This document shows positions 1 through 11,349 of a DNA stretch of 24,424 nt, in pieces. Made by a program: the position numbers and the translations under genes. Within the stretch, counting starts at the first letter, position 1. Every line of letters begins with the position of its first letter. Source of the DNA: Chloromonas sp. AAM2 (Eukaryota > Chlorophyta > Chlorophyceae > Chlamydomonadales > Chlamydomonadaceae); assembly GCA_004335635.1 (NCBI GenBank), contig QAXH01004299.1, forward strand, positions 296-24,719, given 5' to 3'. The notes under the pieces were generated by a model. The model saw nothing but the letters and a program-made list of their open reading frames with translations. It was not told the DNA's origin and ran no database searches.

Positions 1-98
1 TGTTGGTGCTGACACACACTGGTTCCAGTGACAGTTTCAAAATTGTCCCAGAACTGGCAAACTTCTTTTTTTCTGTGTTGTTGCATGTTCTTTTCCAG

Positions 99-3000
99 GC
101 TGGGTCTATTCCGCGTGCGCCTGTCGAGCCTGCTGTGCCTCCAGTCCATGGCCAAGGGTGACTCACGCGCCATGCACCCGCACTGGACCTCGCTGCTGCC
201 GGTGCAGCAGCCGCTGCAGCCCAGGCCGCTGCTGCCGCACCTCGTCACTGTGCTGCTGTACGACCCATCGCCCAAGGTGAATTATGACGTTTGAGTCGCA
301 TAAACAGGTTGCGACTCAGCACGTCATGCCATTGATATTCCATGTCTCCATGCCTGCAATTCTGGCAACTGGCACAGAACATCGGCTCAACCATGTAAAC
401 GATGGCAGGTGTAGGGCTGCCAGGGTCTTTGTACAGGGAAACCAATTCCCGTATGCAGGTGCGCAGTCTGGCGGCCGCTACCATCCTAGCTCTGCTCGAG
501 GGCCCCGCCTCCAAGGGATACTTGGTGGTGGCTGACGCACGCGGCCAGGCGCCGGCCCGCGGCTTCACCACCCTCTCCACCTCCCTCGGGCACACGCTCG
601 TGGCCACACATGCGGGGCTCATGCATGCACTGCAGCACGAGCCCAGCAGTGCCGTGATCTCACTGGTGGGTGGCTGGGACTCGCGCCAGCCTGTCCTGGC
701 GGTTGGTGGGTTGAGCAGTGGGGTGTGGGCTTTCTTGCCCGTGTCGGTTTCCTTTCATCGGATCTCGTATACTTATGGCATTAAACCTCCGATTTCTGTA
801 AATTGTGTACCACGGACAACAATGGACGATTCTAGGAAACAACAGTGTCTCTGGCTACCTTGCCTTGTTTGAATTCATGTGCTGCGCGTTTATATGGTCG
901 GCCATACCTAGTTCAGGTCGTTGGTCACACACATACATCAGAGCGCTTTTGCATGCTACAAAATGGATTGTGTGGCTTCAGGTGCTGCGCGCCACGTGTG
1001 TGCTGACTTCCGCTGCGCCCGTGGACCGCCTGCCCCCCCCGATGCTGCCCGACACCCTGCACACGTGCCGCTCCCGCTGGCTCACTCTCTGCTCCTCCCC
1101 CGCCTACGCCGACATGCCTGTGTCAGAGCAGCAGTCGCTCATGACAGCCTATGTGGCCTGTGTGGCAGAGGTCCTTATCACTCGCAAGCCGCTGCCCAGT
1201 GTGCTCAAGATGCTTGCAGCTCCGCTACAAGGTGGTGGCAGTAGTGGTGGTGGTGCCTCCGGTCCCGCCCTGCACCACCCTGCCAACGACATGCCCCCAC
1301 CACAACTGCCACGTGCAGGCCGCACACCCGCTCCCACCGCCCCGTCTGCTACGGCACTTGACCCCACCCCGCTGCCTACCTCCGCCCTCTCTGTGATAGA
1401 TTCGCCTGCCCTCCTGCCTTCCACACCCGTTGCCACTGCTCCTGATACCAGCCCTGACCTTGCCAACCTCAATCTCAACCAACAGCGGCCACAGCAACAG
1501 CAGGAACAGCAAGAGCCGAACGAGGAGGTTGGCCGAGAAAGGCAACAGCCTAGTGGCAGTAGTGAAGCGACTGACATGCTTGTATGCCTGGGCACACAAT
1601 TGGCACAGGAGCTGCTGGACTATGCCGCGAGTGCGCAGGCGCCTGTGAGAATTGAGGCCCTTGCGGCTCTCAAGGGGCTCACTGAGCACTACCTGGAGGT
1701 GCTGCCAGGTGGGGTGCGTGTGCGCGGTGAAGGCAGGCGCTCTTGTGCGCGCACCAAACATGTGCATGACCGATCCATTGCATGCAATCATGTGTATAGC
1801 AGTCATGAGTGGAAAGACACCACCAAGATAAAGGCAACTGGTTGAGGCCGCATGCCTTGGATCCTCATGCATGTGTCATACATGCAACTATCACACATGT
1901 GCAGCGCACGTGTACATGCATAGCGGCGGCTTGCATGGAAAGCACAATGGCAATTGCAGATGCCTGTGCACAAAAGTGCAGGCATGAAGGCGCAATGAAA
2001 GCCAGCTCGTGCTTCCAAAAATCCCAGAGGCACCGGCAGTGTTTGGTTCTTGGTTGGCCACAATGTGGCTGCGGAATGCATTAAGATAGTGCACACCATT
2101 TGCAGCACTTGTCCTGCGTGTGTGCAGACCTGTGGCGGGAGGTGTGCGAAGTGTCACACCAGAGCCTCGACACAGCCGCCAGCAACCCGCCCTCCCGCAG
2201 TGCAAGCGTCAGTGGGGCCCCGTCCACACCGACTATTGCCTCCAGCCCCGCCGAGACGACCACCGCAAGCTGGACTACTGCCACGGGAAGGTCCCCCGGT
2301 GCGTCTGGTGCCGCTCGTGTGTCCCGGCACCCGTCCAGCGCCCGTTTGGTCGGCGGTGAGGCGCGTGCGGGCGTGCCGAGCGGGACGGCCACGGACAAGG
2401 CGGGCCAACACGCGGTGAAGCTCCTCTCCGCGTATCTCGCTTCGGTCGGTCGCCGCCACGGCCTGGCACCCTCCCTGACCCAGGCGTTCAGCGATAGCGA
2501 CCCGCCTGCTAACCCCTTGCTACCCTACCTCGCTCACCTTGCCCCGCCTATGGGAGCGCTGGCGGCGGGGCCGGCCGCCGGGCGGGAACGGGAACATTGC
2601 AACGCCGGTGATACCGGTGGTAGTGCAAGGGCAGTGGGTAGTGTGGCTCAAGGGGCGGTGGAAAGGTTGCGGGGATTTTGGGCGAAGGGCCTAGACATGC
2701 TTGTTCCGGTGGCTGAGGGCCACAGCTCGTACATGGTGCGTGCAGCGGCGCTGAGTGCGATGGCGGAGCTGCCGGGCCAGGTGTTCCATGTGCTGCGGGA
2801 CGCGCAGCAACAGCAGGTGAGTCATGGTGGGTAGGTGACGAGTTATGGCAAACATGGGGATGACAGGTGGCAAGCCCAAGTCTCTGGTAGCAGGGCTCGA
2901 TAATGATAAAGGCTCGATAATGATATGATAATGCGCAGCACACGCGGAATGTACTAGGAGAACCCGCTGCGGTACTACATGCAATAACGCATGACCACAT

Positions 3001-5482
3001 CCATGCCCTCCCTTGGACCCAGATCGACGCAGAACTGGATGCCAAGTATGGTGCCATCTGTGAAGGGCCCGCATGTCAGTCAGCAGCTGTGCTGCTGCAA
3101 TTATGCTAGATCATGATACCGAGGATGATAGAAATGAACGCACTTCCTGCAGGTTGTGTCTCTGGCTGTGCAATCCTCCAGCACTGACGGCACTGCAGCG
3201 GTGCGAGCAGCCGGATGCAAGCTGCTGGGCGCGCTGAGCAGCTACCCCTGTACCCTGCAGCACGAGCCCCACGCCTCCGCTATCCTAACCGCTCTTCCTG
3301 TGGTTCTGAAGGACGCGGTTCAGTCCGTGCGCGTTGCGGCTGCATGGGCGCATGCGACCGCCTGTGAAGCGATCGCTGCTTCATGCATTGGTGCGGCGCC
3401 GGTGGGAGGCAGCGTGGACCAGCAGCTTGTGATTGGCAGTACACAGGGGCAGGCACAGACGCAAGGGCAAGGGCAGGCTGTGGCAGGTGGAGTGCAGGGA
3501 GAGGGGCAGTCAGCGAGCATGGAACAGCATGCAGCAGGGGAGGCGGCAGTGCTACCACATGTGCATGGTAGGGTTGGGTTCGCCCCCATGCGTCATGCCG
3601 CTGCGCTGCGGGAAGCTGCGCTGGTTGCGGCACAAGATGACGCGGAGAAAGTGCGTGCGTGCGGCATGCGGGCGCTGGGGGCGCTGCTGTTCTGCCTGCC
3701 GCACATGAGTGGGGAGGACAGCGCCAGGGACATGGAAGGGTGCGTGTGCATGTCATACTATGTTGGGAGCGTGCTTCCACGCCAGCGCTACAGCGAACAG
3801 CATCATGCATCGCCAGCATCACCAGCATCAGAGCACGTACATATCACATACGTTGGCAACTCCACCTCTGGTGCTGTAGGTCAAGCACTGTTCACGCAAT
3901 CAAGCGGTGGCCAAACCTCTTCGTACATACTTGTAGGATTGCGCCTGTCACGCTTTTCTGCATGTTATATATGCTTTGTGCCTCATGCGCCGTTGCACGC
4001 CGAAGGCGGCATTGGTTTTTGCCTCCACCTGCAACCACAGCCAGGCACATGCAGGAAGCCCGCATGCGCCTTGCACATTGGCAGCTGGAACCGTTTCTAG
4101 GACCGTTGCATGTGTTGTTGTGCTGTGCAGGTGGCTGGTGCAGGCGGTGGGCTGTCTTCAGAGCGGCGTGACCACAGGCAACGTCAAGGTGCAGTGGGCC
4201 GCCTGCCTGGCCACGCAGGCGCTGCTCTCCAGCCCGCTGACGGCCACAGAGCGCCACATGGCAGCCATGTGCACGCCGTTACTCATGCTGCTCACGCTGC
4301 TGGTGCGCGACTGTGGCAACTTCAAGGTAGGGACGCAGTCGACGGGCCAGGGCTGACAAAACTAGGCAACAGGAAGGAGGATGAGTGCGTGTACCTAGCC
4401 TGCATGTGATTCCGTTGGCATCTACGTACGGCTCTGCACCTGCGCTTCCTCCGCTTAACCCTTGGCCTTGCTCCATTGCAACTGTCAGCAACAGCAGCAC
4501 ACATTGTCGCTTGATTTGGGTTGCGTTGTTTGGATGGTCAGACAGACAGACCACCAGTTGTATTGTCAGTCCTGCCGTAGCCACAATGGGCATCGTCAAG
4601 TTCATGTGGCCGCAAAGCTAGGCTTTGAGCTACAGCTGACTGTTGATCATTCCCAAACTCTCTCACATGCGTCAATCTGGCGAAAGCTGTGCTTGCCGTC
4701 TTGCCTGTGTTCAGGTCCGCACCCAAGCCGCGGCGTGTCTGCAGGCCGTGCCCAGTCGCACCGTGCTGGGGACCACGCTCATGGACACACTGACTGTACT
4801 ATGCAGTGCATTGGATAGCTTAGGAGCGGGCAGCGCTTACAGCTCAGCTGTGGCTAGCTCAGGTGGTGGCGCGACAGCAGACGCAGGCGGGGCGGGACCG
4901 CCGCAGAACCAAGCGGAGGGGCAAACGGCGGACGCTGCTGGCGATGGGAGTGGCAAGGGCAGCTTTCCGAACTTCCGTTACATGCCTGGTTTGCTGTCAC
5001 AGCTGCGCGAGTCCCTATTGCATTTGATGGGGCTGGCGGAGCCCACCGACCTAACCCGGCACAAAGAGGCGATTGCAAGACGGCTGCCCACCATGTGCGA
5101 AGCTCTGGAAGCGGTGGCAGAGGCGGGCGCGCTACAGTTGTGTCGCAGCAGTTCAGACGCAGCTGATGGCTTGGTAGACGAGCGTGTGGCTATGCTGCCC
5201 TTGGAATTACCTGGGGTGGTTGCTGGCGAAGTTGGGGCAGTGGAAGTAACCGGAGCGTCGGAGGTGGTGGAGGCAGCTCCAATCACCCTCCTGCTGCAGG
5301 CGTGCCACGGGGGTCAGTGTGCAGTTGGGATGGCACCTACGTTGAAAAAATATGCAGCTTTGATGCAGGGCGGCCTGTGCTTTCTGAAGCAAGCTTCCTT
5401 GCATGTTTCCAGCACAAGTCCACAGACGACTGAGCGCTTGCACGTGCTGCTGTCACAAGCAGAGGGAATGGAACCATCTTGA
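99..5482 (+). CDS. HEATR6: HEATR6-like HEAT/ARM-repeat protein, 3' part (N-terminus outside window)
   Basis: Eight exons: 99-276, 459-665, 982-1708, 2128-2816, 3023-3088, 3153-3739, 4131-4326 and 4715-5482. Phases join throughout and encode about 1138 residues ending at TGA 5480-5482. Stretches that match my memory of animal HEATR6 in order are VRLSSLLCLQSM...YDPSPK (DUF4042 region), VRSLAAATILALLEG, APVDRLPPPML, PVRIEALAALKGL, AAVRAAGCKLLGALSSYPC, KVRACGMRALGALLFCLPH, NVKVQWAACLATQALL, CGNFK|VRTQAAACLQ and FRYMPGLLSQLRESLLHL. The protein should be an all-helical solenoid. Its molecular role is not well established in any lineage, and no catalytic site is expected. Low-complexity insertions rich in Pro, Ser, Gln and Thr lie at about 1225-1560 and 2170-2400, between repeats. 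Exon 3023-3088 has an uncertain donor: GCT|GTGCTG keeps phase 0 and leaves a 64-nt intron. Bases 1-98 are intron ending in a pyrimidine-rich acceptor. Family assignment is firm; the exact exon 5 is not. Confidence 0.85.
2894..2925. repeat. Short tandem repeat in an intron of the HEATR6-like gene
   Basis: The 15-mer ggctcgataatgata occurs exactly at 2894-2908 and 2911-2925, a 17-base period. A further tgataatg follows. It lies in the intron between exons 4 and 5. It is probably replication slippage. Confidence 0.75.
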
Positions 5483-5626
5483 TCACTCCCTGCAACGACA
5501 GGAAATCTTCCTTGATTGTACAAGGGTGCATGTGGGGTCAATCGTTCCGCGAGGCAACAAGCAGCTGAACAGCGTCCGCACTTGTGTCAAATGCAGTGGC
5601 AGTTTGCCAGGAAACTGAAAGAAAGC

Positions 5627-5666
5627 TCACGTTTTGGATGCTAAGGTCACGTTTTTGATGCTGAGG
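5627..5666. repeat. 20-bp tandem direct repeat, two copies
   Basis: The 20-mer tcacgttttggatgctaagg (5627-5646) is followed directly by tcacgtttttgatgctgagg (5647-5666), 18 of 20 bases identical. Each copy starts TCACGT, which contains the ACGT core bound by many plant bZIP factors. It lies about 700 bases upstream of the RETICULATA-related start codon. A regulatory role is only a guess. Confidence 0.7.
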
Positions 5667-6142
5667 TTGTGCTACCTGCTAAGCCACGGACTTTCCAACT
5701 TTCCAGAAGTAATGAATGGAGCTCCCTGTGCCGTACAGCTACAGCACCTGCAGAGCACCTGCTAAGACTGCCTGCCAAATCATCCGCCAAAGCACCGTGG
5801 CAAGAAGTCTGTTGCAAGAAGGCCTACAGTGCTGCAGCCGGAGCAGTTGCTATGTCAAACTGCTCATCAATGATTGGCGAGAATCCACATCTTTGTGCCT
5901 TCTGTGCACACGTAGAAATCTGCATGCAAGCTGGCTCAGCACGAATGCTATTCGTTGTTGGAGCCTGATAATGAGCATGTTGAAGCTTATGAATTTACAC
6001 GTCACAGTCTTATAAACTTGAAAGTCCGGGTATCAGGCTGGCTCAGGTACACATGACATGTGGCCGTACGCCAGGCCAGCCCAGGATCCGGATCCCAAGG
6101 TCAAAAGGCCGATACGTGAACAAGGCCATCACGACTACAGGT

Positions 6143-6169
6143 CTGCAGGCACAACCCTGCAGGCACAAC
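6143..6169. repeat. 13-bp direct repeat with 14-bp period
   Basis: The sequence ctgcaggcacaac occurs at 6143-6155 and again at 6157-6169, exact in both copies, in the presumed 5' UTR or promoter region of the RETICULATA-related gene. No function can be assigned. Confidence 0.7.
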
Positions 6170-6342
6170 AGTGAGCTTGAAATTCTGACAACGTGCGGCA
6201 CGTGTGGCGAGGGTGTGAGCTGTGCAGGTGTGTTGCAGGTGGAAACTTGCGCGGCAATTGACAGCCATCCATCCGCCTGAGCTGGGTGAGTTGGGTGGAA
6301 ATCAGCCGAGAGTTCCGGGCACGCGCCGAAATCGCAGCAAGG

Positions 6343-9148
6343 ATGCAGGCAACCAAAATGCAGATGCCGACTGCTCGGGCAGCCAGGCTACTCAGCAGGA
6401 AGCAGTGTGTGTTTGTCAAGTGCTCTTCGGCATCGCGGGGCCTTCCGTCACGCCTGCCAGGAGTGCGATCGCAAATCGTGCCGGCCCATCTGACAGATGA
6501 TCAGGACACACGCCAGGTTGTGTGCAGCGCGAATGGTGGGCGTTGTAGCAGTGCTAGCAGCGACACAAGTGGTCGACCAGCGTTTGCTTGCTTTGGATCC
6601 TGCGCTTTGTGATATCTTGCTGGCACATGCATTTTGCATGCAGAGCCAGCTGTGGCAGTCCCAGCCACGGGTGGAGGCAACAACAATGGCATGGGCGGTG
6701 GAAATGACGGCAATGGTGGCGGCGACAACGGTGGCAACGGTGGCAGCCCAAGCACACCAGGTAGGTACATGCTGCCAGAGCCGGGCATTTGAACTCAATA
6801 TAACCACTGAGTTTATCTGTATGCCTGTCTTGGAGTTTGCTCTGCAGGTGGACAGCCCTTGGACCCCGCCATTGCAGCAATGCTGGCGGCTGCTGGTCGA
6901 TCTTTAGAAAGCTTTCCCGCTGACTTTGCGTCAGCTTTGAGGGCAGGCAAGGTAGGACACCTGGTATCCGACATACACATATGCCAGTGCGAGCCTGCTG
7001 AGTCCGTGTGCATGCGTTATAGTAGCACCAGACATTCGCATGCGTAGGTGAAAGGCACGTGGCACGGCACCTGCATGGCTCTGCACACCTGTCAGCGTTG
7101 GTCGAGGAGCATACGCCCATATACTGGCTGACTATTCTCTGGTGTTTGCCTCCGGCAGGTTACACCTGAGATTCTGAGGCGGTTCCTCGACTTGGAGGCA
7201 AACTTCTGGGCCAAGATGGTGTGGGGCTGGCAAGGTACGTTATGTGCAGACAGGTTATAGTTAGCGTACATGCATGCGCTTGACACTGCACCATGTTGTG
7301 GGACAAGATGACAGCCACGGTTTTGGTGCTTCAAGCTATGATAGGAAAAGAATGGCAATGTATCAAACACGACGAAGCTTCATCCATTTGTTGTGCTGCC
7401 TCTATCAGCGTGGCAGAATGCTACAAGCCCTGTGTGCATGAGACGCATGTCGTTCCTTCACCGATATGCTTCCATGCAGGATTCCGCGAGCGCCTGCTGG
7501 GTGACCCCTCCTTCCCTGTCAAGGTGCGCACTGTTTGGGAAATGTTGAAGCCTGTGGGGAAGGGCCAGGAGCTCAACAGGAATCAGGGCAGTGGTCAAGA
7601 ATGCCTATTGTTGCATGTGGGTCAAGGCATGCGCAGTAGTGATCATACACCAAACGCACTGTGCCATGTCTCGCATCGTGTCTTTTCAAAATTGCCAAAT
7701 TTCTGCAGCGCTAACCAACGACGTCAGTCTGTGCCCATGCTCTGGCAATCCTCGCAAATGGCATGCACTTACCATGTTGACATGCTCGAGTCACGGCCAT
7801 GCATGATCACATGCCTGTGCATGATACAGGTGGGCATTGAGTGCGGCATTGGAGTGGTGACCAAGGTGACGGCAGAGAATGCCAAGCGCGGGGACAGCTT
7901 CTGGCCTGAGATCGACTTTGTTGCCGCTAACGTCGTCATGGCCATCATTGCCGACTTTATGCTCACGTGGATCCCAGCACCCACACTTTCTTACACGTGA
8001 GTGTGCGCGTGTGCGAACATGTGTATCAGACATACCAGTATGTAAAGGCAATTGGTTGGCCAATCTTCATGTAAGCATGCAGGGCAAGGCTGCATGCATC
8101 ACTCAGTCACTGTGAAAACCACCAGGTGGTCCTTGATCATCATGGCTTCTGCTTCACATGAAGTGTGCATGGTGGGATGGCATGTATGGTGCCACGCTGC
8201 ACGCCTCACCTTCCCCGCCTGCATGCCTGAAGCTGCATGCCTGCACGTCCACGCTCCATTCAGGAACCGCAAGGCCACCAGCAATGCCCTGATGAACTTC
8301 CTGGCCAGCTGCCCGGACAACGCCTTCCAGCGGGTGGCACCCGGCATGCAACCCTTCACACTCGGACAGCGCATGGGCGCCATCGTGCGTAACGGCGGGA
8401 AGCTGCTGGGCGTCGGTTTTGGCGCATCCATGCTGGGTAAGCGGCACATTCACATGCTTATGGCGCCATGGCTCGACATGCTTTGGTGCACGAGTTGGTG
8501 CATGGCGCACTGGATGGATTGAAGGGTTGCATGGGGCTACAGGCTCTTACTGCTTATCACGGCGCACTACCTGACCAGAACAGGAGGTGGCAGTTATAGG
8601 GTCACAGCACAGATTGGTTGTCATAAGAGCCTGCCTGTTTGCTGCGTAGTATTCAGACCTGACGTTCCATCTCAACGCGTGAAAGAGTGCAGCCAATGTA
8701 CAGTGGGCGCCCATACCTGGTATGAGCACGTCATTGACTCGGATGACTGACCAACACTTGCATCAACACCAGTGTATCCATCCTTTGTCTGCTTGCAGGT
8801 GTGGGTCTGACCAACCTACTGGTGCTCCTTCGCCAGGCCGTCGACCCCACATGGTCCCCACCCAACAAGCCACAGAACGTGTTGCAGACCAGCGCAGCGT
8901 ACGGCGTCTACATGTCCATTTCCAGCAACCTGCGGTACCAGATGATCGCTGGCATCATCGAGGAGCGTGGCATTGAGACGGTCTTCAAGGGCAACAGCCA
9001 GCTGTGCCACGTGCTGTCCTTCATTGTGCGCACGGCCAACACGTTCGTGGGCTCGCTGCTGTGGGTCGACTTCGTGCGGCTGTGCGGCATGCAGAAGGCC
9101 TCAGTGCAACCCTTGGTTGAGGCTGCAAGCCAAATCAAGGGCGGATAA
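6343..9148 (+). CDS. RER: RETICULATA-related (RER, DUF3411) chloroplast envelope protein
   Basis: Eight exons with continuous phase: 6343-6535, 6644-6760, 6848-6951, 7159-7234, 7480-7523, 7830-7996, 8264-8436 and 8799-9148, encoding about 407 residues, a normal length for the family. Residues 1-62 are basic and Ser/Ala-rich (MQATKMQMPTARAARLLSR...), ending VVCSAN, which resembles a transit-peptide cleavage context. A Gly/Asn-rich linker follows (about 68-100). The family core is clear: VTPEILRRFLDLE, GFRERLLGDPSF, VGIECGIGVVTK, EIDFVAANVVMAIIADFML, CPDNAFQ, QRMGAIVRNGGKLLGVGFG, TSAAYGVYMSISSNLRYQM and TFVGSLLWVDFVRLCG. Hydrophobic segments near 208-228, 276-301 and 362-384 suit the inner envelope. 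In Arabidopsis, RER proteins affect mesophyll development and plastid metabolism; the transported or bound substrate is unknown. ATG 6343 is the first in-frame ATG. The exon 1 donor (AAT G|GTGGGC) is the least certain boundary. Confidence 0.93.
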
Positions 9149-10361
9149 GCTGTGTTTCTACACAGTCTGCACCAGCGGTGTCTGCACATGCACTTTCCAC
9201 ACGTGCTGACCCGTGCACTTTGAACGGATCTGACCCGGCTGGCAGTCACAGGTGCTCCACACGCGCTTAGCACCTTGAAGAGTCACAGGTCAGAACCTAG
9301 AAAGCGGCCTCAGATGCCTGCTGGGTACTCCAACTCCAGACTGTCCCCACCCGTTCCGTGCAGCCGTTTTCCTTTGCCCGCCCAGTTGCACCCGCTGACT
9401 GCCGAGCAGGCCTCTGCACTATGCAACCACATGCAAGCTGTGAGTGCTCTTCTGATGGCCGGTGCGAGTTCACGTTTTCAAGTCCGACGCCACTGTGGCA
9501 GTCCTCTGGTGTTGCAGGTACCATCGTACTGACTAGATCAACATCTTTGGGATCTACAGTGGGTGTGGCTCTGCGCTTGCTGAAGAGTATACATGCCGCA
9601 GCCTACAGAACAGAACCAAAGACTGGTTGCGGTACCTGCGCGATGGCCAATGTGCCTTGTACGGTTGCCCTGCTAACAAACTCAGAACACTCCAACATGA
9701 CATTCACGTGACTTGACACGTTCTTCTCATAGTAGGGCTTCATCTGACACATTACAAGGCCCTCTGACCAGCATACCAGGGCAACAAGCCCATATTCGCG
9801 TTTTTGGTCTTGAGATATGTCAACTGGATTATCTGGAATGTTGTGTGTGTTCAGCTTGTCAAGTTGTCCGAAGTCCAAGGCGACTGTCCCAAGGTTTTCG
9901 GACTGTTTTTGCAAAGTGATCACAAGTCTTACCGTCCGAGTCTGTGTACGTTTTTGCTTGTCTGACAGCGTGGGAGTGAAGTCCGTGCCTCTGATGCCTT
10001 TCTATGTGGGCCACACACCCACCATGTGCAGTGGCATGGTTTCAAGCTGCCATGTGCAGTGGTGTATGATGATGAGGCTACCCCAGTGTAAGAAACTCTG
10101 CTAAGATTTACGCGACATGGGCACATACATGGTGCGGTACTGTGTCTTGTCACTGCTGAAGAGAAGCGCGTTCAGTTCGTTGCGCCTGGCCACTCTTCCC
10201 ACATCTGTGCCCCGAGACCCGTCGTCATGGTTGTGACTGCCAGCTGGACACTTCTTCAAAACCACCACAGTGGCTCCATTGTCCATTCCAATTGCCACAG
10301 CACACACATACCAGCACCTCGACGCATCTTGTTCAGATTTCACCTTTCATGCAACAGTAAT
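9149..10361. other. Convergent intergenic region with the 3' UTRs of two opposing genes
   Basis: About 1.2 kb separates the stop codon of the RETICULATA-related gene (plus strand) from the stop codon of the pseudouridine synthase gene (minus strand). No exon in either direction shows a recognisable protein. A TGTAA, the usual chlorophyte polyadenylation signal, occurs on the plus strand at about 10087-10091. One also occurs on the minus strand at about 9752-9756 (ttaca as written). If both are used, the two 3' UTRs would overlap by roughly 300 bases. Both matches are short and could be chance. Confidence 0.45.
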
Positions 10362-11312
10362 TCATTCAGGGGTTGCGCGTCTCTTAAAAGCAGCCACTCG
10401 CCGCAACCGACGTTCCCCGACCCGGTACGCCTTCACCCCTTCTCTCAACTCAGCAAGCTGCAGCTCTGCTAGCTCTACCCCCGCGTCACTCTGAGCCCCT
10501 GGCTCAACCTCATTCCCTTGGTTACCCGCAGCAGCGCTGCCACCCTGTTCTTCACTCAAACTATGCTGGCCTGTGGGGAGAGGCGCCTGGTTTGGCTGGC
10601 TCTGGTTTTCCCCTTTTTCAGCTGCCTGAGGGGTGTGTGTGCCTTGTAGCGCCTGGTGAGGTGCAGTTAAGGCTGCTGGTGTGAAGCCAGGCGCCTGGGG
10701 GCTGGTGCTGCGACCCAGCACCTGCAACCACCAGGCACGGCAAGGTATAATTAGGTCGAGTTACCACGCCTCTCAAGTCTTATCGGCCCAATCGAACGCA
10801 TTACTGATAAGCACAAGGTTTCGTACACGTGATGACCAGCCAATAACTGCTCTGAACCTATCAACGTGTCAAATCTGGAGCCTTGGTTAGTATGCACAAC
10901 CACACCAAGGGCCAGACAACCACCCTTCTGCCTGTCCTCGACAGAAACTTGCAGATACGCACCAACTGCTAACTGTCAAGCGTTCTACATCACGCTCTGT
11001 ACTGGAGTAAATCCTAAGCTGAGCCATGGCACTGCCCTGCTGCCTACCTCTTTTGTGATTGGCCCAATGAATCCAAACCCTACCTCCTCTGTGCTTGGCC
11101 CATTGAACACAGCCTCCAGGTCCGCAGCCGTCAGCGACCTATACTCGCCCCGCCCCAGGTCTCCAGGCAGGGCCAGGCCGCCCACATGCGTGCGGTGCAG
11201 CGCCAACACCTCGTGACCCATGGCTGTGAACATGCGCCGCACCTGAGAAGAGAGAGAGAGAGCATGTGACTGTGTGTGTGTATGTGTAGACGTGCATGTG
11301 CATGCATGTATA

Positions 11313-11349
<37 letters not shown>

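Larger units (their letters stand above)
5483..6342. other. Intergenic: 3' UTR of HEATR6-like gene and 5' region of RETICULATA-related gene
   Basis: No convincing coding exon is visible in these 860 bases. The stretch should hold the HEATR6-like 3' UTR and the promoter and 5' UTR of the next gene, both in the same orientation. I see no TGTAA polyadenylation signal of the chlorophyte type soon after 5482 and no clear TATA box. It contains two small tandem repeats, at 5627-5666 and 6143-6169. An open stretch in frame with the next start codon runs upstream of 6343 but has no ATG, so it is taken as 5' UTR. Confidence 0.5.

Noticed and set aside
245..622. Minus-strand frames opposite HEATR6-like exons
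   Set aside because: They are mirror images of GC-rich coding exons and have no family match. The plus-strand exons have clear homology.
805..1845. A single 346-codon plus-strand open frame
   Set aside because: Only 982-1708 is exon. The flanking parts are intron: the acceptor CTTCAG precedes 982, the donor CCAG|GTGGGG follows 1708, and the homology stops there.
3023..3152. Joining of exon 4 directly to 3153, skipping the small exon at 3023-3088
   Set aside because: Skipping keeps phase and is possible, but 3023 has a good acceptor and an in-frame, helix-like IDAELDAKYGA stretch, so the small exon was kept with its donor marked uncertain.
11243..11349. CRISPR-like or tandem gene array
   Set aside because: The regularity comes from dinucleotide microsatellites without spacers.
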